Shown here piece after piece: positions 10,083-19,216 of a stretch of DNA of 64,000 nucleotides. Source of the DNA: Bacteroidia bacterium (GTDB taxonomy: Bacteria > Bacteroidota > Bacteroidia > Bacteroidales > Paludibacteraceae). Below the pieces are notes generated by a model. That model was not told where the DNA came from and searched no databases. It saw only the letters and a list, made by a program, of their open reading frames with translations. The stretch spans positions 112,142 through 176,141 of the forward strand of contig SAAO01000001.1 of NCBI GenBank assembly GCA_009929375.1, in the 5' to 3' direction. A program made the translations under genes and the position numbers. Within the stretch, counting starts at the first letter, position 1, and each line of letters begins with the position of its first letter.

Positions 10083-10592
10083 ACTAAAAACTATTATTTA
10101 AAGGTCATTTTTATTCAGAGAATTCAGGGCGTACTGCTTTACAGTTCATAATCTAAAAATATAAATCATTGAAATAATGCCAATTATCAAGCAATAATGA
10201 TTATATAAGACTGTGTTCTGCTTTTTTGTTTTGCAAATATTTAATGTATACACCCCAAAATAAAAGAACAATACATAATATAGGGCACAAATATAATAAA
10301 TTATTTTAATATATGATTATAAATTATCATAAAATACACTATTATTCTTTCTGCTAAACAATTTTCAGTTTGAAAAATCATTTCACAAACAGCGCATCTT
10401 CATATCGCAATGTCATAATTTGTAAAAATTTTTCGCTGGCATCTTACTTATTTCACAAAAAAAAACAAGGTCATGATTGAGCCGGAATACTATTCCGCCT
10501 TCAATCATGACCCATTGCAACAATTAAAAAACTATTTTCGCTGTTTTGAATAATCAGGATTATTCAAACATAATTATAAACTTACCGTATTC
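10083..10592. other. Intergenic region between GH20 gene and propeller gene
   Basis: No gene is visible. Two elements can be supported: a TATATTTG -7 box read on the minus strand at 10288-10295, which could start transcription of the propeller gene with a leader of about 200 nt, and the strong terminator of the GH20 gene at 10469-10512. The rest is AT-rich. Confidence 0.5.
10469..10512 (-). terminator. Strong terminator of the GH20 gene
   Basis: A long hairpin: outer arms GGTCATGATTGA (10469-10480) and TCAATCATGACC (10501-10512) are a perfect 12-bp inverted repeat, with an inner stem GGAATA/TATTCC. On the minus strand it is followed by TTGTTTTTTTTT. Confidence 0.9.
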
Positions 10593-13265
10593 TCAAAATT
10601 TAAGTTTAAAATTACCGTATTTATCTTCGTCGGTCACCACATGCAAAATGTACATTCCTTTCGGAATTGAATTGAGCATCAATATATTCGAATCGCGTTT
10701 GGTAGCGAAAACGGTTCCACTAAGAGTATAAAGCGACATTTCGCGGGCTGTAACGCCTGTTACTTCAACATATTCTTTTTTCTGACGGATTTTTAAATCA
10801 CGTTTTGTAAGCGTTTCCGCTTCGGTAGCATTCACAGGAATCAATTCAACCACATAATTTTCGGGATCGTATGATTCGTCACCTGCATTCAGTCGGTTAT
10901 TTTCGACATACCAAAAGCCTTTTCCTGAGTTACCATCATTCTGAATGGCATACAGGCTATCCTTTTTGTAGAAATTATATGTATTCCAGAGATCGGAATA
11001 AGGATTTACACCGAATGCAACAAGTTCGTTGAGGTATCGGCCATCGCGTGTATTTACAATTTTATAACGGTTAGTAGCCGAAACGCGTGTGATTGTCCAG
11101 TGCTGATTAGGTTTTAATGCACTATAAGTAATCATATTCTGAAAAGTAGGATTTCCGCCCGAACCATTGTAATTGGTATTGGTAAGATATTTATTGCCAT
11201 ATTTAATGTAATAATTACCTGACTCCGGCATCACTTTGCTTGCAATGAAATCTGCTTTAAGCTTTTCCATATCGAGACGTCCGGTTTTCAGATTTTTAAG
11301 CTCCCCTTTGAATCCGTTTTGCGCATCGCCGGCATTTTTCAGAGGGAAAAAGAGTGTTTGCTGAAACCTGAAACCGTTTTTGGTATAAGGCATTAATTTC
11401 TCAATCCTCACGCTATCCACAAAGAGTGTTACCGATTTGAAATCGCCAATAATACGCACATTTTGCCATTTATTTTCAGGCACATAATTAAATGTATATG
11501 TGTAACCATCGCGCGAGAAACCAAGTTTACCGGTTCCATTGGTGTTTAAAGTCAGTTTCGAAAAATCGCTGCCAAACACTACTGCATTCGTTGCATTTCC
11601 GGCATAGGCTTTCAGGTCGAACGACACATCGTAGTTATATCCAAGATCGCCTGCTCCTATCGGGAATTCAGTAGTTCCATCAAACACAATTGCATTCTCA
11701 GTAATTTTAGCATTAATGGCCTGATGCTCGTCTTCACTATAAAAACCAGCCATATTCAGCCCGGGACCTTCAGATGTTTGTTTGGCAAGTTCGCTGTAAG
11801 TTTCGTAGGTCATTGTCGGATTCGATTTCCAGAGTTTCATGCCAACCACCTGCATCGAAGGTAAAACACGGAAGTGTACATCCTGTTGCGAAATTCCGTT
11901 TCCGCAGATATCGTTCCACACAGCAAACATTGCTCCGTAAAGCGATGGATGATAAGGAGTAAGCGTTTCGGAAGGGTTTACTTTTTCCGCACGATAATTA
12001 TTAAAAATCCACTGAATATCGAGGAAATCGCGATAGTAACCTGCAGCAGGCACAATATAAAGCCATGCATCAGGAGTAGAAATAATTTTAAAACCATCTT
12101 CGATAGATTTGAAAGGATCGATCCAGTCCCTGCTCCACGCATTGATAACGGCTCCGCCTTTGGCAGGTACAGGCGTATTGTCGTTGGTCATCATACGCAT
12201 AGCACCCCAAAGACGCGGACGTTTTCCCAATTCGACAATGTGATTAATGTAATAATTGGTGAATTCGCGGAATTTCTTTGACTCTGTTCTGTTATACTCA
12301 TCAGTTCCGATATGCACATCAGGACCCACAAAAACAGGATTCGGGCCAGTGATATATTCGGCAAAAAGTTTATCGAAGAACTCATAAACTTCAGGTTTGT
12401 ATAAATCAAGGTGATCCATACCGTAAGCAGTATTCGAAGCAGCAAGCGCCGGATTGTATTGCGTAAAGGCCAGCGAGTGAGCAGGTATATCAATTTCCGG
12501 AATCACATTCACCCCATATTGCATTCCCATTAACTGAAGGTCACGGAATTCGGCTTTGGTATAATGTCCATCCTTTGCTGCTAGTCCGGGATAAGTTTCG
12601 CTTTCCAAACGAAAAGCCGCATAGGTTTTAAGCCAGTCGTTATTGAAATATTGCTTAAAGCCATTGTCGTTGAGATGCACCTGAAGTTCGTTCATTTTAT
12701 AATACGACATGAACTTCACATAGTGACGAAGGAAATCGATTGTAAAGAATTTACGACCAGTATCGAGCATAAAACCGCGACTCGGATAATCAGGATAATC
12801 GGTAATTGCACCGCGGGGAATTTCTGTTTTATGATTTTCGAACAACTGGAGGATAGTTCTTGTAGCCCAGAATGTTCCCACACGTGTAGCACCTTCCACA
12901 GTGATTCCACCAGCAATATTCATATTGTAGGCTTCGGTATTTTTAAGTTTCACATCGCTGATACGCAACAGAATTGCGTTATCGGGCGCTGTATTCAAAC
13001 TTGTTTCGGCCACAGTAGCAGTTGTTCCGAACATGGTTTTCAATTCATCCCGTAACTGATTAGCTACCGACATTAAACTATCTGAGTTTGCTTTTTTTAC
13101 AAGGATAGTAATACTGTTCGGTGGACTAAAAGTACCCGACGAAACTGCAAAGCTCTGCACTTCGGGAATTACCTTCAGTAAAGAGGGTTGCGCACAAACC
13201 ACAGCAGAAGCTGTGAGTGTCAAAAGCACAGAAAAGGCTTTTTTCAAAAAATTGTTTCTCATCAT
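10593..13265 (-). CDS. GH20 family beta-N-acetylhexosaminidase, atypical, with accessory modules
   Basis: An 890-residue exported GH20 enzyme. Signal peptide to about residue 25 (VVCAQ); GH20b-like domain (about 30-155); TIM-barrel catalytic domain (about 160-470) beginning PSRGFMLDTGRKFF. The catalytic Asp-Glu pair is D322-E323, but the motif is HIGTDEY where typical HexNAcases have HxGGDE, and the substrate loop wording differs from its neighbour, suggesting another specificity (for example a disaccharide-releasing lacto-N-biosidase type; inference). A LamG-like jelly roll follows (about 515-645), then one copy of the unassigned 130-residue module (about 680-810), then a C-terminal T9SS-like tail. 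Its start is 19 bp after the stop of the other GH20 gene: same operon. Confidence 0.9.
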   Translation of the reverse strand: MMRNNFLKKAFSVLLTLTASAVVCAQPSLLKVIPEVQSFAVSSGTFSPPNSITILVKKANSDSLMSVANQLRDELKTMFGTTATVAETSLNTAPDNAILLRISDVKLKNTEAYNMNIAGGITVEGATRVGTFWATRTILQLFENHKTEIPRGAITDYPDYPSRGFMLDTGRKFFTIDFLRHYVKFMSYYKMNELQVHLNDNGFKQYFNNDWLKTYAAFRLESETYPGLAAKDGHYTKAEFRDLQLMGMQYGVNVIPEIDIPAHSLAFTQYNPALAASNTAYGMDHLDLYKPEVYEFFDKLFAEYITGPNPVFVGPDVHIGTDEYNRTESKKFREFTNYYINHIVELGKRPRLWGAMRMMTNDNTPVPAKGGAVINAWSRDWIDPFKSIEDGFKIISTPDAWLYIVPAAGYYRDFLDIQWIFNNYRAEKVNPSETLTPYHPSLYGAMFAVWNDICGNGISQQDVHFRVLPSMQVVGMKLWKSNPTMTYETYSELAKQTSEGPGLNMAGFYSEDEHQAINAKITENAIVFDGTTEFPIGAGDLGYNYDVSFDLKAYAGNATNAVVFGSDFSKLTLNTNGTGKLGFSRDGYTYTFNYVPENKWQNVRIIGDFKSVTLFVDSVRIEKLMPYTKNGFRFQQTLFFPLKNAGDAQNGFKGELKNLKTGRLDMEKLKADFIASKVMPESGNYYIKYGNKYLTNTNYNGSGGNPTFQNMITYSALKPNQHWTITRVSATNRYKIVNTRDGRYLNELVAFGVNPYSDLWNTYNFYKKDSLYAIQNDGNSGKGFWYVENNRLNAGDESYDPENYVVELIPVNATEAETLTKRDLKIRQKKEYVEVTGVTAREMSLYTLSGTVFATKRDSNILMLNSIPKGMYILHVVTDEDKYGNFKLKF

Positions 13266-13284
13266 TTAAAAATTATTCTAAGGA

Positions 13285-16200
13285 TTAATTAATTACTACT
13301 TTAACAGACTGAGCACCCGAACGAACCACATATACACCCGGAAGAAATTCTCTTTCAGGTCTATAAGGTATTTCGCAGCCGTTGACACTAAAAACACTAA
13401 CTTGTGTATTACTGTTTTTCAACAGAATACGCTTGTTTACAAGATATACCTGAAGATGATCGGCATTCAGTTTTTGGGTATTACTGGTGGTAGAGGCAGG
13501 CACAAAAGTCCAGCCTGTACCATGTACTCTCATACCATTGCGGGCAATAGTTCCGGGGTTTTGCAAAGCAAGCCAGGGCATCGGGAAAATGCGCGTAGAA
13601 TTACCTACAGAGTAACCCGACAATTCCCAATCCTGATTATCAAAACTAAATTCGGTTTTATACAGAAAAACTCCTGTTTGCAGTTCCACAGGATCATTGG
13701 CGCCAATACAGTAGTCAGTAGCTTTGTTTCGGAGTTGAATGGTACGGGCAAAAGTTCCGCTAATGGCTGCTGTACTTGCCACACGCCACACAGCGGAATC
13801 GTTTTCCACACCGGTTCTGTATCTCAGTTTATTATCGCCTCCCTGATAGAGTCTTGCTCCGGGATATTTTGCGGATTCAATATAATATAATCCATCTTTC
13901 AGAGGATATGCAAGAGAGTTTTTCACATCAGTCAGATAGGTACTGTAAAGTTGTTGTACTGAATCAATTTCTGATACATTTTTCAGATTATAAACCTGCG
14001 ATTCAGACATCATCACAGCACGCATTGCATTTTGTTTGTCTTTGGAATATGCACCGGGAGCATCCGTTTCGCCTGTTTCGTAAGCAGGATATTCAAGATA
14101 TTTATTCATTTCGCGCAAAGTAGCGATCAGTGCTTTTGTTTCGGTTTCGAGAAAAGGTACAAAAGCCATCATGCCACCATTTCCATCGAGTGGGTCGGCC
14201 CAGAGATTGATGGCATTTTGCTGTCCACCAAGTGCAAAGTTCAAATAGAGCGAAGTATAATTTGTACTGCGAACCGAATAAAATTTGCTATTTCCTGACT
14301 CCTGGTATTTTTCGCCCAACACAAAACTGTAATGCAGATTCGCCGGATCGTAAGTCCAACGTCCGGCATTTGAAGCGGCAGTAGCTACCGGATTTAACGA
14401 GCCCGAAGGCAAAGCTTTGTTAACAAGAGCATACACTCCTTTTTGCGCAGGATTTTCTTTGAGACACCACCACTGATAGGTGTAAGCTCTGTCGGTTTCG
14501 TCAGCAGGCGCATTACTCCATAAGCGGTTAACAGCGGCTGTGGAGTAAGTAGTTAAAAGCGGGGAACCTTCGCCAAGAAGTTCGAAACATTTTCCACTTC
14601 GTGTAGCATCGCCCGCAGCTGTGACAATACGGAACCAGTGCGTGGCATTATTGTCGCTTACCTGAGGCATTACTTTGGTTTTGTCGCGCATATAATGCTT
14701 TCCGTAGCTCCAGCCTTTCAGATTGTAAAGTGTGGTATCTTTACGAATACGGGTTACAAAATCGTTGAAGTTTTTCGATGTTTTGGGACTCCATCCGGTT
14801 TCGGCTACGGCGGCAATGCGTGGCAACATAAGGTACTCCACATGCCAGCCATGTTCCACATGTTCGGTCCAGAAGCAAGCCTGCACTCCTTTATAATAAG
14901 GAAGCATAGCCGATGTAGCATCCGTTGGAACAGGTTCGTGGTTGTATACCACTTCGAGTGTTTCCGATCCACTTCCCTGCGAAAATGGTTCGGCTGGATC
15001 TGAAGATTGCTTTCTGTTAATATAAAAAGGAATTTGCGGTGTCATAATCACATCAAGTCCCTTTCCCGCAGCAATTTTACTTGCATTGGCTGCGCCCGTC
15101 CATGCCATAATGGTTACATTCGAGCCGGTAAGGTCGCCATCGAGCGTTTCGTTCCATGCAATCACTTTTCTGCGATCGGCAGGATTTTCTTTTGCATTAA
15201 GGTGTTTTTCAATTTCCTTGAAAAAATAAGTTTGAAGATCGCGGTAATTGGTTGAATTGAGCGAGGCCAACAGTGCCTGACACTGAGCGTTGTTTCTCCA
15301 TGCATTAGTGGGGCATTCGTCGCCACCAATATGGATATATTTAAAAGGGAAAAGTGTGATAATTTCATCGAGAATATCTTTTACAAAAGTGAGTGCTTCA
15401 GGATTTCCCACATTGAGCACATCGCCCGACACACCATAATCGGTCCATACTTCGTGTTTGCTGTTCGGAGTACAGCTGTATTCTGGATAAGCTGCCAATG
15501 CCGCCTGAAAGTGTCCGGGCATGTCCACCTCGGGAATAATTTCGATAAAACGCTCGCGTGCATAAGCCACCACTTCACGAATTTCGTCCTGTGTATAGAA
15601 AAACGGGCCATAAGGAATGTAATCGTAATAAACGCCATCAGGATGACCCCATATTTGAGAATATTTGCGTTGGCTACCGACAGAAGTAAGTTTCGGATAT
15701 TTTTTAATTTCTACGCGCCAACCCTGATCTTCGGTGAGATGCCAGTGAAAGCGGTTAAGTTTGTAAGTAGCCATAATGTCGATAACCCGCTTCACCTGTT
15801 CTTTATCGAAAAAATGACGCCCCACATCGAGCATAAAACCACGCCATCCAAAACGCGGTTTATCGTTCACCGTCACAGCAGGAACAGCCCATTTTGTAAT
15901 TTGAGGATTCTGAACACCTGCAGCAATTTCGACAGGCATAAGTTGTTTAATGGTTTGAAAAGCGTAAAAAAATCCGGAAGGAGTTGCTGCATCGATGGTG
16001 ATAGCAGTAGCAGTCACATTAAGTTTATATTCTTCGGGAGCAAGTGTATTATTGAGCGTGAGTTTCACCGAAGCATCAGCAGATTCAGAAACTATGGAAG
16101 CATTGAAACCAGTGACGTGGGTTAGATTGAGCACAAACTGATCAACAATCTTCTTTATACTGTCGCCCTGATACGCTGGGTAGGAAAATGTAGTTTGACT

Positions 16201-16353
16201 ACTAAAAATAAATTCACCGGATCCCGCAATACTACTAAGCGGCTTGGGTACAACAGATATTTGTTGAGAAAAAACAGTACCTGCAAAAAGTAGTGAAAAT
16301 AAAAAGAGAAATATGTGTTTTTTCATTGTAATTATTTGATTTTTAGTCATCAC
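13285..16353 (-). CDS. GH20 family beta-N-acetylhexosaminidase, canonical
   Basis: A 1022-residue exported enzyme that removes terminal beta-GlcNAc/GalNAc. The likely start is Met10 (16326), where a clean signal peptide begins (MKKHIFLFLFSLL...FSQQ). GH20b domain about 30-165; catalytic barrel about 168-530 with GWRGFMLDVGRHFF, HWHLTEDQGWRVEIKKYP and the catalytic pair D345-E346 in HIGGDECPTNAW. The downstream half carries beta-trefoil-like and helical accessory regions (about 580-960) and a short T9SS-type tail (VVRSGAQSVKVVIN). It lies between the GH109-like gene upstream (terminator in between) and the second GH20 gene 19 bp downstream. Confidence 0.93.
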   Translation of the reverse strand: MMTKNQIITMKKHIFLFLFSLLFAGTVFSQQISVVPKPLSSIAGSGEFIFSSQTTFSYPAYQGDSIKKIVDQFVLNLTHVTGFNASIVSESADASVKLTLNNTLAPEEYKLNVTATAITIDAATPSGFFYAFQTIKQLMPVEIAAGVQNPQITKWAVPAVTVNDKPRFGWRGFMLDVGRHFFDKEQVKRVIDIMATYKLNRFHWHLTEDQGWRVEIKKYPKLTSVGSQRKYSQIWGHPDGVYYDYIPYGPFFYTQDEIREVVAYARERFIEIIPEVDMPGHFQAALAAYPEYSCTPNSKHEVWTDYGVSGDVLNVGNPEALTFVKDILDEIITLFPFKYIHIGGDECPTNAWRNNAQCQALLASLNSTNYRDLQTYFFKEIEKHLNAKENPADRRKVIAWNETLDGDLTGSNVTIMAWTGAANASKIAAGKGLDVIMTPQIPFYINRKQSSDPAEPFSQGSGSETLEVVYNHEPVPTDATSAMLPYYKGVQACFWTEHVEHGWHVEYLMLPRIAAVAETGWSPKTSKNFNDFVTRIRKDTTLYNLKGWSYGKHYMRDKTKVMPQVSDNNATHWFRIVTAAGDATRSGKCFELLGEGSPLLTTYSTAAVNRLWSNAPADETDRAYTYQWWCLKENPAQKGVYALVNKALPSGSLNPVATAASNAGRWTYDPANLHYSFVLGEKYQESGNSKFYSVRSTNYTSLYLNFALGGQQNAINLWADPLDGNGGMMAFVPFLETETKALIATLREMNKYLEYPAYETGETDAPGAYSKDKQNAMRAVMMSESQVYNLKNVSEIDSVQQLYSTYLTDVKNSLAYPLKDGLYYIESAKYPGARLYQGGDNKLRYRTGVENDSAVWRVASTAAISGTFARTIQLRNKATDYCIGANDPVELQTGVFLYKTEFSFDNQDWELSGYSVGNSTRIFPMPWLALQNPGTIARNGMRVHGTGWTFVPASTTSNTQKLNADHLQVYLVNKRILLKNSNTQVSVFSVNGCEIPYRPEREFLPGVYVVRSGAQSVKVVIN

Positions 16354-16483
16354 ATAAAATTCGAATGTCAGATTTATATCATCTTTCCCTGATAATCAAG
16401 CGAAAAAAAGCCAGTTCAGTATAGCTTAGTGTTCATGCCAACCTCATTAAAAAAATAACAAAAAGGAGATTTTCATGTAAAAA

Positions 16484-16527
16484 AAATGCAGAATATCCGC
16501 AAATAAGTTACGGTATATTCTGCATTT
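16484..16527 (-). terminator. Terminator after the GH109-like gene
   Basis: A 13-bp inverted repeat AAATGCAGAATAT/ATATTCTGCATTT extended by CCG/CGG around a 11-base loop, starting 14 bases after the stop codon and followed on the minus strand by a run of eight T. It may only partly separate GH109 from the GH20 genes. Confidence 0.85.
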
Positions 16528-16540
16528 AAACAAGCGTAAA

Positions 16541-17947
16541 TTAATCTGCAAATGCGTGTCTATAGCCTTTTACCTTATTCCATGCGCCACGTGTAAAATC
16601 AGGAACAGTCACCGGAGCACTGTTATTTTCGAGCGAAATGGCAGTAAGTTCAGCCAAACAGCTCCACTCAGCAAGGTCGTACACATCCATATCGAGTGGA
16701 AGGCCATTGCGAAGACAATAAATCAAACGATAATCCATAATAAAGTCCATACCACCGTGTCCACCAACTTTTTTAGCGGTTTCTTCTAATTCAGAGTGAA
16801 TGCGGTGCTTGTATTTTTTCATCAAAGCATCTTTAATTTCTTTTGAAACAAATCCGTGTGAATTCAAATCTTCGTGGTTAGGCGTAATATCCGACGACAC
16901 CTGCGAAGGACGAAGACAATAACCTTCGGTTGGATATTTGTTTGCAAAACCATCAGTTCCGGTAAGCTGATACATACGGCTGTATGGACGCGGATTCACC
17001 ACATTGTGCTGAATATGAATCGTTTTACCTTTTTCGGTACGGATAAGAGTAAGCGTATGGTCACCATTTTTGAAATCTTTCGATTCGCGACCCTGAAGTT
17101 TTTTTACAGCAGCCGGACCGTTTACAGGCTTTGTATCCACAGCTACGAGATAGTTCATTTTGTCGCCACGGTGAATGTCAAGCAACTGACAAGCCGGGCC
17201 GAGGCCGTGAGTAGGATATACATCGCCACGGTGTTTTTCGTTATAGTCGAGACGCCAGTTGTTGGTATATGAACCCCAGAAATCCTCAAGGTTATGAATA
17301 TAAGCACCTTCTGTGTGAAGCACTTCGCCAAAGACTCCGTTTTGAGCCATGTTCAGGGTAGTGAGTTCGAAGAAGTCGTACACACAGTTTTCGAGCATCA
17401 TGCAATGTTTGCGTGTTTTTTCCGACATATCAATCAGTGCCCAGATTTCTTTCATGGTCATAGCACCGGGAACTTCGATAGCCACGTGTTTTCCTTTTTC
17501 CATTGCATAAAGAGCCATATGAGCATGGTTTTTCCAGTCGGTTGCAATGTAAACAAGGTCAATATCGTTACGATCGCAAAGCTGTTTCCAGGCATCTTCG
17601 CTACCCGAATAAGCAGCTGCACGTGGGCGACCGGCTTTTTCTAGGTTTTTCTGCACATTTTCAACACGTTCAGGATACAAATCGCAAAGAGCTTTGATAT
17701 CGGTACCTTCGATATGTGTAAAACGGCTTACAGCACCCGGTCCACGCATACCCAGACCAATAAAACCAACACGAACCACTTCCATTTTAGGAGTAACAAG
17801 GTTTACTACATCAGTTTGTCCTTTGGCACGTTTAGGGACATGAACCTTGATGGGCTTGACTGTTTTTTTGACTGCTGCATCAGCGACAGGGACCGATAGT
17901 GAAAATGCCATCAGTGCGATGAGCAGAAAATTGAGAACTTTTTTCAT
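16541..17947 (-). CDS. Gfo/Idh/MocA family oxidoreductase, GH109-like alpha-N-acetylgalactosaminidase
   Basis: A 468-residue exported protein: signal peptide to about residue 25 (VADAA), Rossmann NAD-binding domain with GFIGLGMRG (about 61-69), then the GFO/IDH/MocA C-terminal domain. The EVPGAMTMKE and GDVYPTHGLGP regions match the secreted Bacteroidota members classed as GH109, which hydrolyse alpha-GalNAc by an NAD-dependent redox mechanism. GH109 fits the neighbouring HexNAc-specific enzymes; the same fold also includes dehydrogenases of other sugars, so substrate is inferred. It has no T9SS tail and should be periplasmic. Terminator follows directly. Confidence 0.85.
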   Translation of the reverse strand: MKKVLNFLLIALMAFSLSVPVADAAVKKTVKPIKVHVPKRAKGQTDVVNLVTPKMEVVRVGFIGLGMRGPGAVSRFTHIEGTDIKALCDLYPERVENVQKNLEKAGRPRAAAYSGSEDAWKQLCDRNDIDLVYIATDWKNHAHMALYAMEKGKHVAIEVPGAMTMKEIWALIDMSEKTRKHCMMLENCVYDFFELTTLNMAQNGVFGEVLHTEGAYIHNLEDFWGSYTNNWRLDYNEKHRGDVYPTHGLGPACQLLDIHRGDKMNYLVAVDTKPVNGPAAVKKLQGRESKDFKNGDHTLTLIRTEKGKTIHIQHNVVNPRPYSRMYQLTGTDGFANKYPTEGYCLRPSQVSSDITPNHEDLNSHGFVSKEIKDALMKKYKHRIHSELEETAKKVGGHGGMDFIMDYRLIYCLRNGLPLDMDVYDLAEWSCLAELTAISLENNSAPVTVPDFTRGAWNKVKGYRHAFAD

Positions 17948-18008
17948 GGATAATAAAATTTATTATTAATTTGTAGTTTATTTTTGATTCAATTTCATTT
18001 TTCGACGA

Positions 18009-18016
18009 CAAATATA
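18009..18016 (-). promoter_or_regulatory. Putative -7 box for the GH109-like gene
   Basis: TATATTTG (TAnnTTTG consensus) on the minus strand, about 60 bases upstream of the start codon. A good -33 TTTG is not seen at 19-21 bp, so support is partial. Confidence 0.4.
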
Positions 18017-18092
18017 TATATATTTAATTATATTTTCACCTAAACAAGTATTAATAATTCCGAAAAAAATAAGTTTTGTAATTATGTGAAAG

Positions 18093-19037
18093 TCATTTAG
18101 CCCGTTTTCCGGGTGCATACCTGAATGTTTTCACTTCCATAGCCGATCCGTACTCAATTACAGCCTTGTAAGTGCCGGGCTTTAAACCATCCAGTCTGAT
18201 CACTGCAGGTGCCACATATTCAACAGCTTTCAATACCTTTTTCATTTTACGGTCTGTAATAATCACCTTCGTTATTTGCGCATCCGGAAGTGTGATACGA
18301 AATCCATCATTTTCTTCGGTCATTATAACAGCTGCATCTTTCAATGCTTCAGCAAGATTGACAGGTATCACCACATTTTCGGGCTCATTGTACACAGCCA
18401 CATTCAGGGTATTTGCTTTAATATTTCGTGCGTTAATCTGAACATTGTAATTTTTCAGAACCTCTTTACCCGTCAAATCCACATCCACAAACATATTGTT
18501 TACTGCTTTGGCTGAATTAAGGGTTACATTGTCAAAGTAAAATTCCAGATCGAACATATCAGTAGTTCCTGTAACCACATAAATAAGATAAGCAGCTCCG
18601 GCTTTCATTTCGGGAGTTGTAATCTGTATCCAGGGCTCTGAACCGATAGCACGGGCCTGAGCATCATAGCGTTTCACAAGGTAGCGTTTCGCACCGCTGT
18701 TTTGTATAAGTCCGGCTTTGGCAATGTTTGTTGCATTTGTATCATTCAGATTGGCGATGTCTGAAGGCAGGCTTATCATAGTCCACTCGGCTGGTTTAAG
18801 CCTCATACGGTAAGTCATTTTCTTTACCTGAACCACACCCGATTCAATAATCAGTTCGCCCGAAGATTCTTTATCAGCATTCACAATCAGTCTGTCGATA
18901 ACGGTATTAGCATTCAACCGAACAGTTTGTGAACTTTGAATTTCCAGTACATTTTCGGTCGACTGTGCCACAACGACACCTGCCTGAAAAAGGCCCGAAA
19001 GTACTATTGCTATTTTTAAAATGAAATTAGTTTTCAT
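18093..19037 (-). CDS. Secreted protein of unknown function
   Basis: A 314-residue exported protein with a signal peptide (about 1-25, ending GVVVAQ). The rest is predicted mostly beta: an N-terminal part rich in Val/Ile (RLNANTVIDRLIVNAD) that resembles a short beta-helix or adhesin start, a central part (MISLPSDIANLN) and a C-terminal end (LDGLKPGTYKAVIEYG) that looks like a T9SS-type sorting domain. It is encoded 179 bp downstream of the 2281-aa gene on the same strand. Function is not recognisable; it may accompany the giant protein at the cell surface. Confidence 0.6.
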   Translation of the reverse strand: MKTNFILKIAIVLSGLFQAGVVVAQSTENVLEIQSSQTVRLNANTVIDRLIVNADKESSGELIIESGVVQVKKMTYRMRLKPAEWTMISLPSDIANLNDTNATNIAKAGLIQNSGAKRYLVKRYDAQARAIGSEPWIQITTPEMKAGAAYLIYVVTGTTDMFDLEFYFDNVTLNSAKAVNNMFVDVDLTGKEVLKNYNVQINARNIKANTLNVAVYNEPENVVIPVNLAEALKDAAVIMTEENDGFRITLPDAQITKVIITDRKMKKVLKAVEYVAPAVIRLDGLKPGTYKAVIEYGSAMEVKTFRYAPGKRAK

Positions 19038-19169
19038 CTGCTTATAATTAATTTTAATGGTAAAATGGAAGTCGAATGTCTGATTTTATCTCCCGTTGGT
19101 CGATAACCGTTGGTTCATCATCAATGTTGAGCCTCCGTGTTCACTCTTATTTCATAACTTTATTACTTT

Positions 19170-19208
19170 CAAATACATATCTCTGAAATTTTCAGAGACA
19201 TGTATTTG
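19170..19208 (-). terminator. Hairpin after the 2281-aa gene
   Basis: Two stacked inverted repeats, CAAATACAT/ATGTATTTG outside and CTCTGAA/TTCAGAG inside, start 9 bases after the stop codon. The T tail is poor, so it may be a 3'-end stabiliser or a weak terminator. Confidence 0.55.
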
Positions 19209-19216
19209 TATAATTT

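Noticed and set aside
15331..16125. Plus-strand ORF of 264 aa
   Set aside because: Antisense shadow of the canonical GH20 gene.
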